Assembly: GCA_905201685.1 (NCBI GenBank)
Contig: CAJKOW010000039.1
Coordinates: forward strand, 1 to 18,443
Direction of reading: 5' to 3'
DNA length: 18,443 nucleotides
Source of the DNA: an uncultured Bacteroides sp.
Lineage (GTDB): Bacteria; Bacteroidota; Bacteroidia; Bacteroidales; Bacteroidaceae
In this document: positions 6,829 to 13,963 of the stretch, piece by piece
How positions within the stretch are numbered: the first letter of the stretch is position 1
Layout: every line of letters begins with the position of its first letter
Notes under the pieces: generated by a model
What the model saw: only the letters and a program-made list of their open reading frames with translations
Told to the model about the DNA's origin: nothing
Database searches by the model: none
Program-made: the position numbers and the translations under genes

Positions 6829-9258
6829 ATGAGGACAAATCGAATAATATGGAATATAGGCAGGTATATGTGTCTGGCTTTGCTGGTTGCCACCGCATCA
6901 TCATGTATCCGTGATGAATTTGTTGAAAATGAAACTGAAAGCTACGAGAAGGGCTTGTGCTTCTCCTTGTATGCTGACGGCGATATGCAGCTCGCAGGTA
7001 CACGCTCTGCCGGGGTGGATGACCTGAATGAAAACCGGATCAGTTCCGTGGATCTTTTCCTGTTCAAGAACGATGGTTCTTTGAATACAGACGGTTATGC
7101 ACATGCCAATGTAACAACCTCTGATGAAGTAGTCTATTTGTATAAGGGAAGCGATTGGTTGAGTAATTTTAAAGAACAGGATGGGCCTTATACCGTATAT
7201 GCTTTGGCCAACTACAAGGGAGATGCCGAGTTTTCCAACGTCCAATCGTTGGATGACCTGAAAGCCGTAGTAGCTAAGGATGAGGACGTGGTGAAGTGGG
7301 AAGGCATGGGAAGTCCGGCCTATGAGGGAAAAACATTCCTGATGGATGGAAAGCAGACTGTGACTTATGCAGAGTTGCAGAGTGCCCAAGGCAGCGGGCA
7401 ACCGTATGTTGCCAATGTGCCTGTCAGTCGGGCAGCGGTAAAGATTGAACTGACATTGAATTTTTCAGAAGATTGGGCTACAAAATTTATGGCTACCGGT
7501 TTGGAAGCCCAGTTATCCAACTACGCGAGCATCACACCTGCCTTGACTGAAGGCAATCCGCTGGATGGCGACCAGCGGGGGCTGATCAATTATCCGGGTT
7601 TGTCGGGAGAGGCGGTGGATAATTTCAGTTCGTTCCCTGTTTTCTTTAAACCAGAAACTACATATAGCGGCAGTAAAATCCGTTTTTATACCTATGTAAA
7701 CCGTTGGGATGATTTCATCAATAACGAAACGATGTTGTTGATTGATTTGCCTGGTCGTTATGACGAGAAAGGGAATCCTAGTTCGCAGGATGCTGTTTTC
7801 TTAGATCATAATTTCTATAAAGTTCCCATTATCAGTAATGTGGAACCGCAGGTGTTTCAGCGTAATACCTTCTATCAGATTACGGCGGTAGTAGACATGA
7901 AAGGTACGGAAACAGTGGATGTACCGGTAGAGTTGACGGATGTGCAGTTTAAAACGGCTCCTTGGAATAATGACGTTATTAATGTTGGTGAAGGGGATAC
8001 TCCTTCCTATCTGGTGTTGAGTGAATCGCATGTTGATATCCGTAATGTGGATGGATACGATGGATTGGAATTCTATTCTTCTTCGCCGATTACTTCTGTT
8101 GTAATAGTGGGATTTAAAGATCAAACTGCTGCCACAGAGGCTGGTGTGGATTTTATTTATCCGGGGAATGGTACAACTATTCCAGGTGCTTTCTTTGTGA
8201 ACAAGGATAATGAAAGACAGGAAGTAGATCTGGATGATCCGAATGGTGATGATTCATGGTGGGACGATGAAACTAAAGATGATAAAATTTCAGTTGAGTG
8301 GGATAGAGATGTAACCAAAGGTAAAATCTATTTGACTTCTACTAATCCGGAGAATGTAACTAAACGCTATATAACATTGGCCGTTACCAATGAGGTTGGA
8401 ACAAGGTATGTGGTTGTGGAGCAGTATCCGCTGGAGTATATTCAGCCGATAGCGGGGTATTATTCGTATCGGGATGACTTGAAAAGTGTGGGTGGCACAT
8501 ACGAAACTAAAGGTACTCAACAGGCTACTTGGTATAGATATAATAGAGAAAATTATGTTAAAAGTCCTGCAAATAATAAATATTTCTTGTCTAAAGTGTT
8601 TGTTAATAATCAAATTTTAGGTTGGTATTGGATGAATAATCAAATTCATACAGCGGACGGTTCTGATTTTAGGTATGATAGTAGTACTGGATATGGTGAT
8701 TTTCCTGATAATAATATGATGTATTTTGTTACTATTACGCAGACGAATGATAAGTATAAAATAGCTCATCCAATAACAGTAAATGAGTCTAGTGTTGGGA
8801 ATCAACTTGTAGCAGTGGATTCGGAAGAAAATAACCATTTTGTGTCACCTTCTTTTATGCTTGCCTCCCAATTAGGGACAGTGTATTCCTCTTATATTAC
8901 AGGAGGATGGGAAGAGGCTCGTAAACATTGTGCTTATTATGTGGAGACTTATACAGATGAAAATAATAAAACAATAGTTCTGGATGATTGGCGATTGCCA
9001 ACTACTGATGAAATAAATGTAATTGTCAATTTTCAAGATGAAACACCGGATGTAATGGCTGAAGTTTTGACAGGTACATTTTATTATGTCGCTTATTCTA
9101 AGGCTACAGAAAATAAAGGAGATCGGTGGAATACGCAACCTCTTGGAACAGCATTTACAGGGAAAAGAAATGATGATGGGGATTATGAATATACAGCTGC
9201 TGTTCGTTGTATCCGCGACGTAAAACCCACCGATGCCTTTTTACAGAGTAACAACTAA
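6829..9258 (+). CDS. Large fimbrial subunit with C-terminal FISUMP/lectin-like domain (tip candidate)
   Basis: 809 aa lipoprotein: signal ending TASSC (Cys26), predicted cleavage T58-R59|S60. Residues about 60-360 read as pilin domains (SSVDLFLFKNDGS, PYTVYALANYKG, FYQITAVVDMKG). A middle region (about 375-540) has strand-rich segments and an acidic linker (DLDDPNGDDSWWDDETKDDK). The C-terminal region, about 650-800, carries SFMLASQLGT, WEEARKHC, DDWRLPTTDEINVI and AVRCIRDV, the spacing seen in FISUMP or DUF1566-type (C-type lectin-like) domains, whose two cysteines usually pair. The 3' third of the gene is far more AT-rich than the middle. The gene sits in the pilus operon after the accessory subunit, so an exposed adhesive tip or shaft protein is the likely role; the ligand is unknown. 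Confidence 0.7.
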   Translation: MRTNRIIWNIGRYMCLALLVATASSCIRDEFVENETESYEKGLCFSLYADGDMQLAGTRSAGVDDLNENRISSVDLFLFKNDGSLNTDGYAHANVTTSDEVVYLYKGSDWLSNFKEQDGPYTVYALANYKGDAEFSNVQSLDDLKAVVAKDEDVVKWEGMGSPAYEGKTFLMDGKQTVTYAELQSAQGSGQPYVANVPVSRAAVKIELTLNFSEDWATKFMATGLEAQLSNYASITPALTEGNPLDGDQRGLINYPGLSGEAVDNFSSFPVFFKPETTYSGSKIRFYTYVNRWDDFINNETMLLIDLPGRYDEKGNPSSQDAVFLDHNFYKVPIISNVEPQVFQRNTFYQITAVVDMKGTETVDVPVELTDVQFKTAPWNNDVINVGEGDTPSYLVLSESHVDIRNVDGYDGLEFYSSSPITSVVIVGFKDQTAATEAGVDFIYPGNGTTIPGAFFVNKDNERQEVDLDDPNGDDSWWDDETKDDKISVEWDRDVTKGKIYLTSTNPENVTKRYITLAVTNEVGTRYVVVEQYPLEYIQPIAGYYSYRDDLKSVGGTYETKGTQQATWYRYNRENYVKSPANNKYFLSKVFVNNQILGWYWMNNQIHTADGSDFRYDSSTGYGDFPDNNMMYFVTITQTNDKYKIAHPITVNESSVGNQLVAVDSEENNHFVSPSFMLASQLGTVYSSYITGGWEEARKHCAYYVETYTDENNKTIVLDDWRLPTTDEINVIVNFQDETPDVMAEVLTGTFYYVAYSKATENKGDRWNTQPLGTAFTGKRNDDGDYEYTAAVRCIRDVKPTDAFLQSNN

Positions 9259-9272
9259 TTAGCCGTAAGATT

Positions 9273-12263
9273 ATGAATGTAAAGATGATAAATACAATCG
9301 GAAGATGGCTGGCAAGTTGTCTGCTGCTCTTCATGGTTTCTTTCTGTATTGACGATGGCTTTGAATCACCGTCACAAGGAGTGATAGATAAGGATGGGAT
9401 GGTGAACCTCACCATCAATACCAATGTGCCGGGATTGAAAGTGACCCGTAGCGTGGATGTCAATGGCGAAGCCATCGCTACCCTGTGGGTACTGGCTTTC
9501 AATGAAAACGGCAATATGACCAGCCGTGTGCTGGCCACCCAGGCCAACGATGTGCAAGGAAGCGAGGGTGGTGCTGGGACGTTCTCGGCCAAAGTACCTG
9601 CATCGACCCGTATTCTCCATTTTCTGGCCAATGTGAACATGGATAACTTCAGTGACCAGAAGAACATCGGACGACACGAAAATGAGGTGGTTGCCCCATT
9701 GGTGTCTTCATCCGGCAACCTGGTGTATTGGGGAAGAAGGGAATTCGCTTCAGAGAATGAGTTGACCAATTTTGCTACTAACAACCAGGGTAATCCGGTA
9801 TTGCTTTACCGCAACCAGGCATTGATCCAATATAATTTACAGCCTGCTATTGGTGTCACGTTGAATGTGGACGGTTGGGCCATCTGTAACCAATACGCTT
9901 ACGGTACGGTATCTCCGTTTGATGCTTCCGCTGTGGGAGCAGAGGGGGACACTCCTTATCATTTTGATTTGGATAAGTATGATTATGTGACCACCTTGCC
10001 CGAATCCTACCTCATCAAACAACGGGATGATGACGAAGTGGCTACGGCATCCAGTGAGTCGGGTGACCCGCGTTATATTTTTGAAAATGTAAATGCTGAA
10101 GACGACCAGGTTTATGTGATAATGAAAATCCAAAAAAATGAGGGCGACTGGAAGTGGTATAAGATTATGATTATTGATGACGATAAGAATCCTTATCAGA
10201 TAATCCGAAACCATAAATATACCGTAAGGATAACCAATATCAATGAAGCGTATGGTGTAAGTTCGTTTGAAGCGGCTAAGACTGCGACGCCGGCCAATAA
10301 TCCGTGGATTACCATTTCGGATGAGATACCGGAAGTAGCAAATGGAGATAGAGTGTTGAGCATTGAGGGAGAAACAACAGTGGTTTATCAGAAAGCCGGC
10401 ACTTATACCATTGCGTTTAATTACAACGGAACTGCAACACCGAAGGTGGAATGGTTGAGCAATGAAGGAGTTGCAGGAGACATCTCGGAAAGTGATATAA
10501 CATGGGATGCTGATACGGGTGCAGGGATGATAACATTACGTGTCAATGCACCGGCACAGGGGCGTATATCATACGCTACTCTACAGATAAAGGAGGCGTC
10601 GGGCATATTGTCACGCCGTGTAAAAGTGATTTCAACAGAGCCTTTCAGCTTTGCGCCGACATGGGTAAGTTCGGAAATCCCTTTGCTGAGCGGCGAAGCA
10701 ATTACTGTTTTGTTTGAAATCCCCGATGATTTCCCGGAAGAATTGCTACCGGTTGATGTGAAGTTCGGCTGCGACCTGATTGACGCACAGACGGGAGAAT
10801 CGATGAAGGTACTGAATGAAGAAACGGTGTATGCTTCCATACCGGTATATCATGCGGAAACAGGAACTTGGGAGACTGAGCAGGTGATAAAAGACTGGAA
10901 TTATAAGTATGTTTACACCGCGGAAACCAAAGGGTTGCATCGTGTCAATTTCCGCACCATCCTGACCAATTTGGATGATGTGGTAACGGCAAGCGAGTTT
11001 CATGTATATATGGAAGGATGTAATGCGAAGACCGAGCAGGAGTTGTTCGGGCAACGTGACTTATTCTTTGCTTTCCAGCCTAATAGCAGTACGTCTTCTA
11101 CGAATAGATACCGTATCTTGTTGGAAGATGGGGATGAAACTAAGAAATTTACAACTCGTGAGATTACGGGGTTGAATCCGGTTTATGGAGAAAGTATTTC
11201 TATTCCGTTTACGTTGGGTACGTTGAGTGATGATGCACAGGCGACAAGTTCTTGGAATAATGTGGTTGCGGATAATAATATTGCTCAAAATACGCAAGTA
11301 TGGGTTTATTATGATCCGGCGTTGGTCAGTCCATCCGGAGAATGGTTGGTTAGGGAAGGAACAGATTGTTACGGAAATCATTATGGAGTTTATGAAACCA
11401 GTCAAGCGAATAATAATAAAGTTACATTTACGACCATCAGTCCTAATTTTGACTGTTATATAGTGCTTTCAGCCAAATCAATATCTGGTTATCAACAATA
11501 TACTAAAGACAATACACCTAATTTGGGTGTGAACCAAAGGGGATATCGTTCGGCTAGTGTGACGGTTCATTCTACGGGAAGTCTGGATTTCAATCCGAGC
11601 CTCTCAACAGATGGAACCAGCTTTACATTGATAAGTGATAAGGGAGAATATTCCATTCCGTACGGTACAGGGCAGGATGTCTGGTTACGAATTCAAGTAC
11701 CAGAATCAGTACAGGATAAGGCATTCCAGTTTAAATTCGGTACGCAATATCTGGAACCGGTAGATAATCAGGATAGTTGGGAGAAATGGAACGTGTCAGA
11801 AGGTTCGGGATGGACTTATACATTTACAGCCAACGAGACAAGTGCTACTGGTTACAAAACATTCCAATTCCGTACGACCCGTCTGGCAAGCGAAGAAATG
11901 GTAACAATGGCATCCGGCAACTATGTCGGTTTCAATCCGTTGTCGATTTCGATTGTAAACAGTAAATTGGAAGGGACAATCAAATTGCCGACTGGTGTGA
12001 ATTTTCTGATAGATGAGCCTTATGTTATTCTGGAGCGTGCTTCCGATGGTACCCGTATCGGTACATTTGTGACTATAGGTAATGTATCGGGATCGAATGA
12101 AGCAGAGTATACGTTGACATTACGTGGTGAGTATAATATTACTGAAACAGACCGTATCAATGTGAAATGGGCGCCTGTCGGCTCTTCGGAAGTTTATCTA
12201 TACAGTGGATTGTTAAGCAATATTCTTCAACAAAATACAGTGATTCAACTGGCTAAAGAATAG
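9273..12263 (+). CDS. Very large fimbrial subunit, DUF4906-like, with duplicated C-terminal domains
   Basis: 996 aa, starting 14 bases after the previous gene; ATG 9285 is an in-frame alternative that keeps the signal sequence. The signal ends MVSFC (Cys25); the Phe at -1 is atypical for a lipobox. Predicted processing T58-R59|S60. A pilin-like N-terminal half (LWVLAFNENGNM, ILHFLANVNMDNF) ends around 310-326 with NPYQIIRNHKYTVRITNINE. Next comes a BACON/Ig-like segment (about 375-455), then two similar strand-rich domains at about 474-580 and 799-887 separated by a divergent block. This layout fits DUF4906-type proteins found at the end of Bacteroides pilus operons, probable adhesive tips analogous in position to Mfa5; no von Willebrand MIDAS motif was seen. 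Five cysteines after the lipid one leave at least one unpaired. Confidence 0.7.
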   Translation: MNVKMINTIGRWLASCLLLFMVSFCIDDGFESPSQGVIDKDGMVNLTINTNVPGLKVTRSVDVNGEAIATLWVLAFNENGNMTSRVLATQANDVQGSEGGAGTFSAKVPASTRILHFLANVNMDNFSDQKNIGRHENEVVAPLVSSSGNLVYWGRREFASENELTNFATNNQGNPVLLYRNQALIQYNLQPAIGVTLNVDGWAICNQYAYGTVSPFDASAVGAEGDTPYHFDLDKYDYVTTLPESYLIKQRDDDEVATASSESGDPRYIFENVNAEDDQVYVIMKIQKNEGDWKWYKIMIIDDDKNPYQIIRNHKYTVRITNINEAYGVSSFEAAKTATPANNPWITISDEIPEVANGDRVLSIEGETTVVYQKAGTYTIAFNYNGTATPKVEWLSNEGVAGDISESDITWDADTGAGMITLRVNAPAQGRISYATLQIKEASGILSRRVKVISTEPFSFAPTWVSSEIPLLSGEAITVLFEIPDDFPEELLPVDVKFGCDLIDAQTGESMKVLNEETVYASIPVYHAETGTWETEQVIKDWNYKYVYTAETKGLHRVNFRTILTNLDDVVTASEFHVYMEGCNAKTEQELFGQRDLFFAFQPNSSTSSTNRYRILLEDGDETKKFTTREITGLNPVYGESISIPFTLGTLSDDAQATSSWNNVVADNNIAQNTQVWVYYDPALVSPSGEWLVREGTDCYGNHYGVYETSQANNNKVTFTTISPNFDCYIVLSAKSISGYQQYTKDNTPNLGVNQRGYRSASVTVHSTGSLDFNPSLSTDGTSFTLISDKGEYSIPYGTGQDVWLRIQVPESVQDKAFQFKFGTQYLEPVDNQDSWEKWNVSEGSGWTYTFTANETSATGYKTFQFRTTRLASEEMVTMASGNYVGFNPLSISIVNSKLEGTIKLPTGVNFLIDEPYVILERASDGTRIGTFVTIGNVSGSNEAEYTLTLRGEYNITETDRINVKWAPVGSSEVYLYSGLLSNILQQNTVIQLAKE

Positions 12264-12271
12264 GTGTAAGT

Positions 12272-13216
12272 ATGTGTAAAGTAGGTTGTGTGTTTGCAGG
12301 TTTATTGTTTCTGTCATTCCATATAGGTGCTTGTGGAAACAAAACAACGTCTGTTACCCAGGATACGGTGACGGTGCAGAAACAGGCACAGTTCCCCTTC
12401 CCCGAAATCCCCGCCACCCTGACGCATCCCGAAGCCCGCAAGTCCTACCTCCTCACCCACTACTGGGAGCGTTTCGACTTTGCCGACACCACTTTGGTGG
12501 ACAACCGTGACGTGACCGAACAGGGTTTTGTGAACTTCATCGCCCTGCTGGCGGACGGAACGACGACGGAGGAACTGACACGCGAGAGCCTGAAGAACTG
12601 GTGCGCGGGTTTCGTTGGGAAAGACCATGCCCGACGGGTGCTGACGAAGACTGTGGACGACTACCTGTATAACCCCAACTCTCCCTTCTACAACGAAGGG
12701 TTGTACGGGCTGTATTTGGAGACTTGGCTTGATGTGCTGCCGCCCGACGATGCGCAACGCTCGGCTTTCAGTTTCAAGCTGAAGCTGATCAGGCGTAACA
12801 ATGTAGGAGAAACGGCTACGGACTTCAGTTACTACCTGCCCGACGGAGCCCGCCGCACGCTGGCCGCTACGCCGGTGAAGGGCGACCGCCTGCTGTTGGT
12901 GTTCTACGACCCCGAATGCGAGTCGTGCCACGCCGTACTGGGGCAGATGGCTGCCAGCCCGGCACTGGCCGAAGCTGTGCAAGCGGGAAAAATAAGTGTG
13001 CTGGCCGTCTATACCGAAGGCAATGAAGAGGCCTGGCGCAGAGCTTTGCCCGATATGCCCGAAGGTTGGGCGATAGGTACCGACCGCGAGGCGGTGAAGA
13101 CCGGCGCGCTGTACGACCTGAAAGCCATGCCTTCGCTCTACCTGCTGGACGGGCAGAAGCGGGTGTTGCTGAAAGACGCGGCTTTTGAAGAGATAAACCG
13201 GTTTTTGGGATGGTGA
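12272..13216 (+). CDS. DUF5106-thioredoxin-like lipoprotein, last gene of pilus operon
   Basis: 314 aa lipoprotein: lipobox HIGAC (Cys21). The N-terminal half matches DUF5106 (SYLLTHYWERFDFADTTLVD, VTEQGFVNFIALL). The C-terminal half is a TlpA/thioredoxin-like fold: LLLVFYDPECESCH with the redox pair C216-x-x-C219, and MPSLYLLDGQKRVL with the cis-proline after Met. It starts 8 bases after the preceding subunit gene, so it is very likely co-transcribed. In Bacteroidetes such proteins act at the periplasmic face of a membrane; the position suggests control of cysteine redox state in the pilus proteins, an inference. The first 90 bases (signal part) are AT-rich and the rest GC-rich. DUF5106-thioredoxin genes also occur elsewhere, so pilus linkage may be circumstantial. 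Confidence 0.85.
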   Translation: MCKVGCVFAGLLFLSFHIGACGNKTTSVTQDTVTVQKQAQFPFPEIPATLTHPEARKSYLLTHYWERFDFADTTLVDNRDVTEQGFVNFIALLADGTTTEELTRESLKNWCAGFVGKDHARRVLTKTVDDYLYNPNSPFYNEGLYGLYLETWLDVLPPDDAQRSAFSFKLKLIRRNNVGETATDFSYYLPDGARRTLAATPVKGDRLLLVFYDPECESCHAVLGQMAASPALAEAVQAGKISVLAVYTEGNEEAWRRALPDMPEGWAIGTDREAVKTGALYDLKAMPSLYLLDGQKRVLLKDAAFEEINRFLGW

Positions 13217-13350
13217 GTTTTTGCACCACGGAGGACACAGAGTTTCACAGAGGAGGGAAAAGGAATTCAAAACCTGCTCCTTCAGTTACTCCCTTAACGC
13301 CCCCAACTTAAAAACTTATTAACTCAAAAACTCAAAAACTTAAACCTAAA
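13217..13350. repeat. Gap with repeat-like sequence and five 8-bp AACTYAWW units
   Basis: Directly after the operon, 13226-13257 holds the purine-rich phrase CCACGGAGGACACAGAG, which resembles common dispersed intergenic repeats. From 13305 to 13344 there are five tandem 8-base units (AACTTAAA, AACTTATT, AACTCAAA twice, AACTTAAA), the same motif as the longer array at 13848-13951. No gene or TAnnTTTG promoter box was seen. Confidence 0.55.
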
Positions 13351-13490
13351 ACTCACCGTGAGGTGATATTCTGGAGCCTGTTTCAGTTTAGCGAAACTGG
13401 ATGCAGGCATTGCTTATCCATCGAGATAAGTAATTGTTTGTTTTGTTTGTCAAGCCATATCGTTTTCATAACGGTATGGCTTGTTTTTTT
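13351..13490 (+). ncRNA. Candidate structured small RNA or 3' UTR RNA
   Basis: Four hairpins in a row: TCACC-GTGA-GGTGA (13353-13366, a GNRA-type tetraloop); GCCTG…CAGTTT-AGCG-AAACTG…CAGGC (about 13376-13408, with an internal loop); CTTATC-CATCGA-GATAAG (about 13413-13430); and a terminator hairpin (13451-13483) followed by seven T. No protein frame explains this. No clear promoter lies upstream, so it may be processed from the 3' end of the pilus transcript. I do not recognise an Rfam family. Confidence 0.4.
13451..13490 (+). terminator. Rho-independent terminator
   Basis: CAAGCCATATCGTT (13451-13464) pairs with AACGGTATGGCTTG (13470-13483): 13 Watson-Crick pairs, one T-G wobble, loop of five, then TTTTTTT. 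It is the first strong terminator after the pilus operon and is probably its end, about 235 bases past the last stop codon, or the end of the candidate RNA. Confidence 0.85.
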
Positions 13491-13567
13491 GTTGAAGCCT
13501 TTCGCCGAAATAATTTCTTTAACTCCAGCAAAGAGTGTCAAGATGAAAAAGTATCATCATTCTGTAA

Positions 13568-13644
13568 TGTCCTCCTGAATGAAGTGAAGGATCTGAATGC
13601 CCGAGTATCCGTTTTTGAGATTCTTCGCTTTGCTCAGAATGACA
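13568..13644. repeat. Imperfect 28-bp inverted repeat (dispersed palindrome type)
   Basis: The left arm 13568-13595 (TGTCCTCCTGAATGAAGTGA…) pairs with 13617-13644 (…CGCTTTGCTCAGAATGACA) at 20 of 28 positions around a 21-base loop. The phrase ATTCTTCGCTTTGCTCAGAATGACA-like is one I know as a widespread dispersed palindromic repeat in bacteria; the copy number here is untested. Confidence 0.6.
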
Positions 13645-13687
13645 AAATGCAAGTATTCCTCAAATTCGACATACTCTTGAACTTAAA

Positions 13688-13753
13688 TTCCCTAACTGGG
13701 AAACGGGAATTTCCTAACTGGGAAACGACAGTTCCCTAACTGGGGAACAAGGA
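13688..13753. repeat. Three 22-bp tandem repeats containing TTCCCTAACTGGGAA
   Basis: Units start at 13688, 13710 and 13732. Each contains a short palindrome, TTCCC-TAACT-GGGAA in unit 1, TTTCC and TTCCC variants in units 2 and 3. Unit length is exactly 22 with no indels. The array lies about 35 bases upstream of the -33 box of the nuclease gene promoter, a position where a repressor or activator could bind. Confidence 0.75.
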
Positions 13754-13786
13754 AAGGAGAACTTTTGTAGAAAAACGTAGTTTTCC

Positions 13787-13818
13787 TTTGCCTCTGCAAC
13801 TACCTTTTTGTATATTTG
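13787..13818 (+). promoter_or_regulatory. Bacteroides-type promoter (TTTG … TATATTTG)
   Basis: TTTG at 13787-13790 and TATATTTG at 13811-13818 match the Bacteroides housekeeping consensus (-33 TTTG, -7 TAnnTTTG) with a spacing of 20. Transcription would start near 13824 and give the nuclease gene a leader of about 140 bases. Confidence 0.65.
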
Positions 13819-13844
13819 CTGCACCCGGGTAAGATTCCCCCCCC

Positions 13845-13957
13845 AATAACTCAAAAACTCATAAACTCAAAAACTCATAAACTCAAAAACTCATAAACTC
13901 AAAAACTTAAAAACTTAAAAACTCAAAAACTTATAAACTTAAAAACTCAAAAAACTC
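13845..13957. repeat. Thirteen 8-bp tandem repeats AACTYAWA in the nuclease gene leader
   Basis: Thirteen units from 13848 to 13951 in perfect 8-base phase (AACTCAAA, AACTCATA, AACTTAAA, AACTTATA variants), then a slipped partial unit. The first seven alternate AACTCAAA/AACTCATA, a 16-base higher-order repeat. The array ends 12 bases before ATG 13964 and replaces any recognisable Shine-Dalgarno site. A-rich leaders favour translation in Bacteroides, and copy number could change by slippage. Confidence 0.8.
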
Positions 13958-13963
13958 TCCCTC

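Noticed and set aside
968..13216. Chaperone-usher or type IV pilus locus
   Set aside because: No PapD-like chaperone, usher, prepilin peptidase or PilB/PilC-like genes; lipobox pilins with T-R sites and the FimB/Mfa2-like anchor fit type V pili.
13363..13739. Two overlapping forward open frames of 71 and 101 codons
   Set aside because: They cross the intrinsic terminator, the dispersed inverted repeat and the 22-bp repeats, with no start signal.
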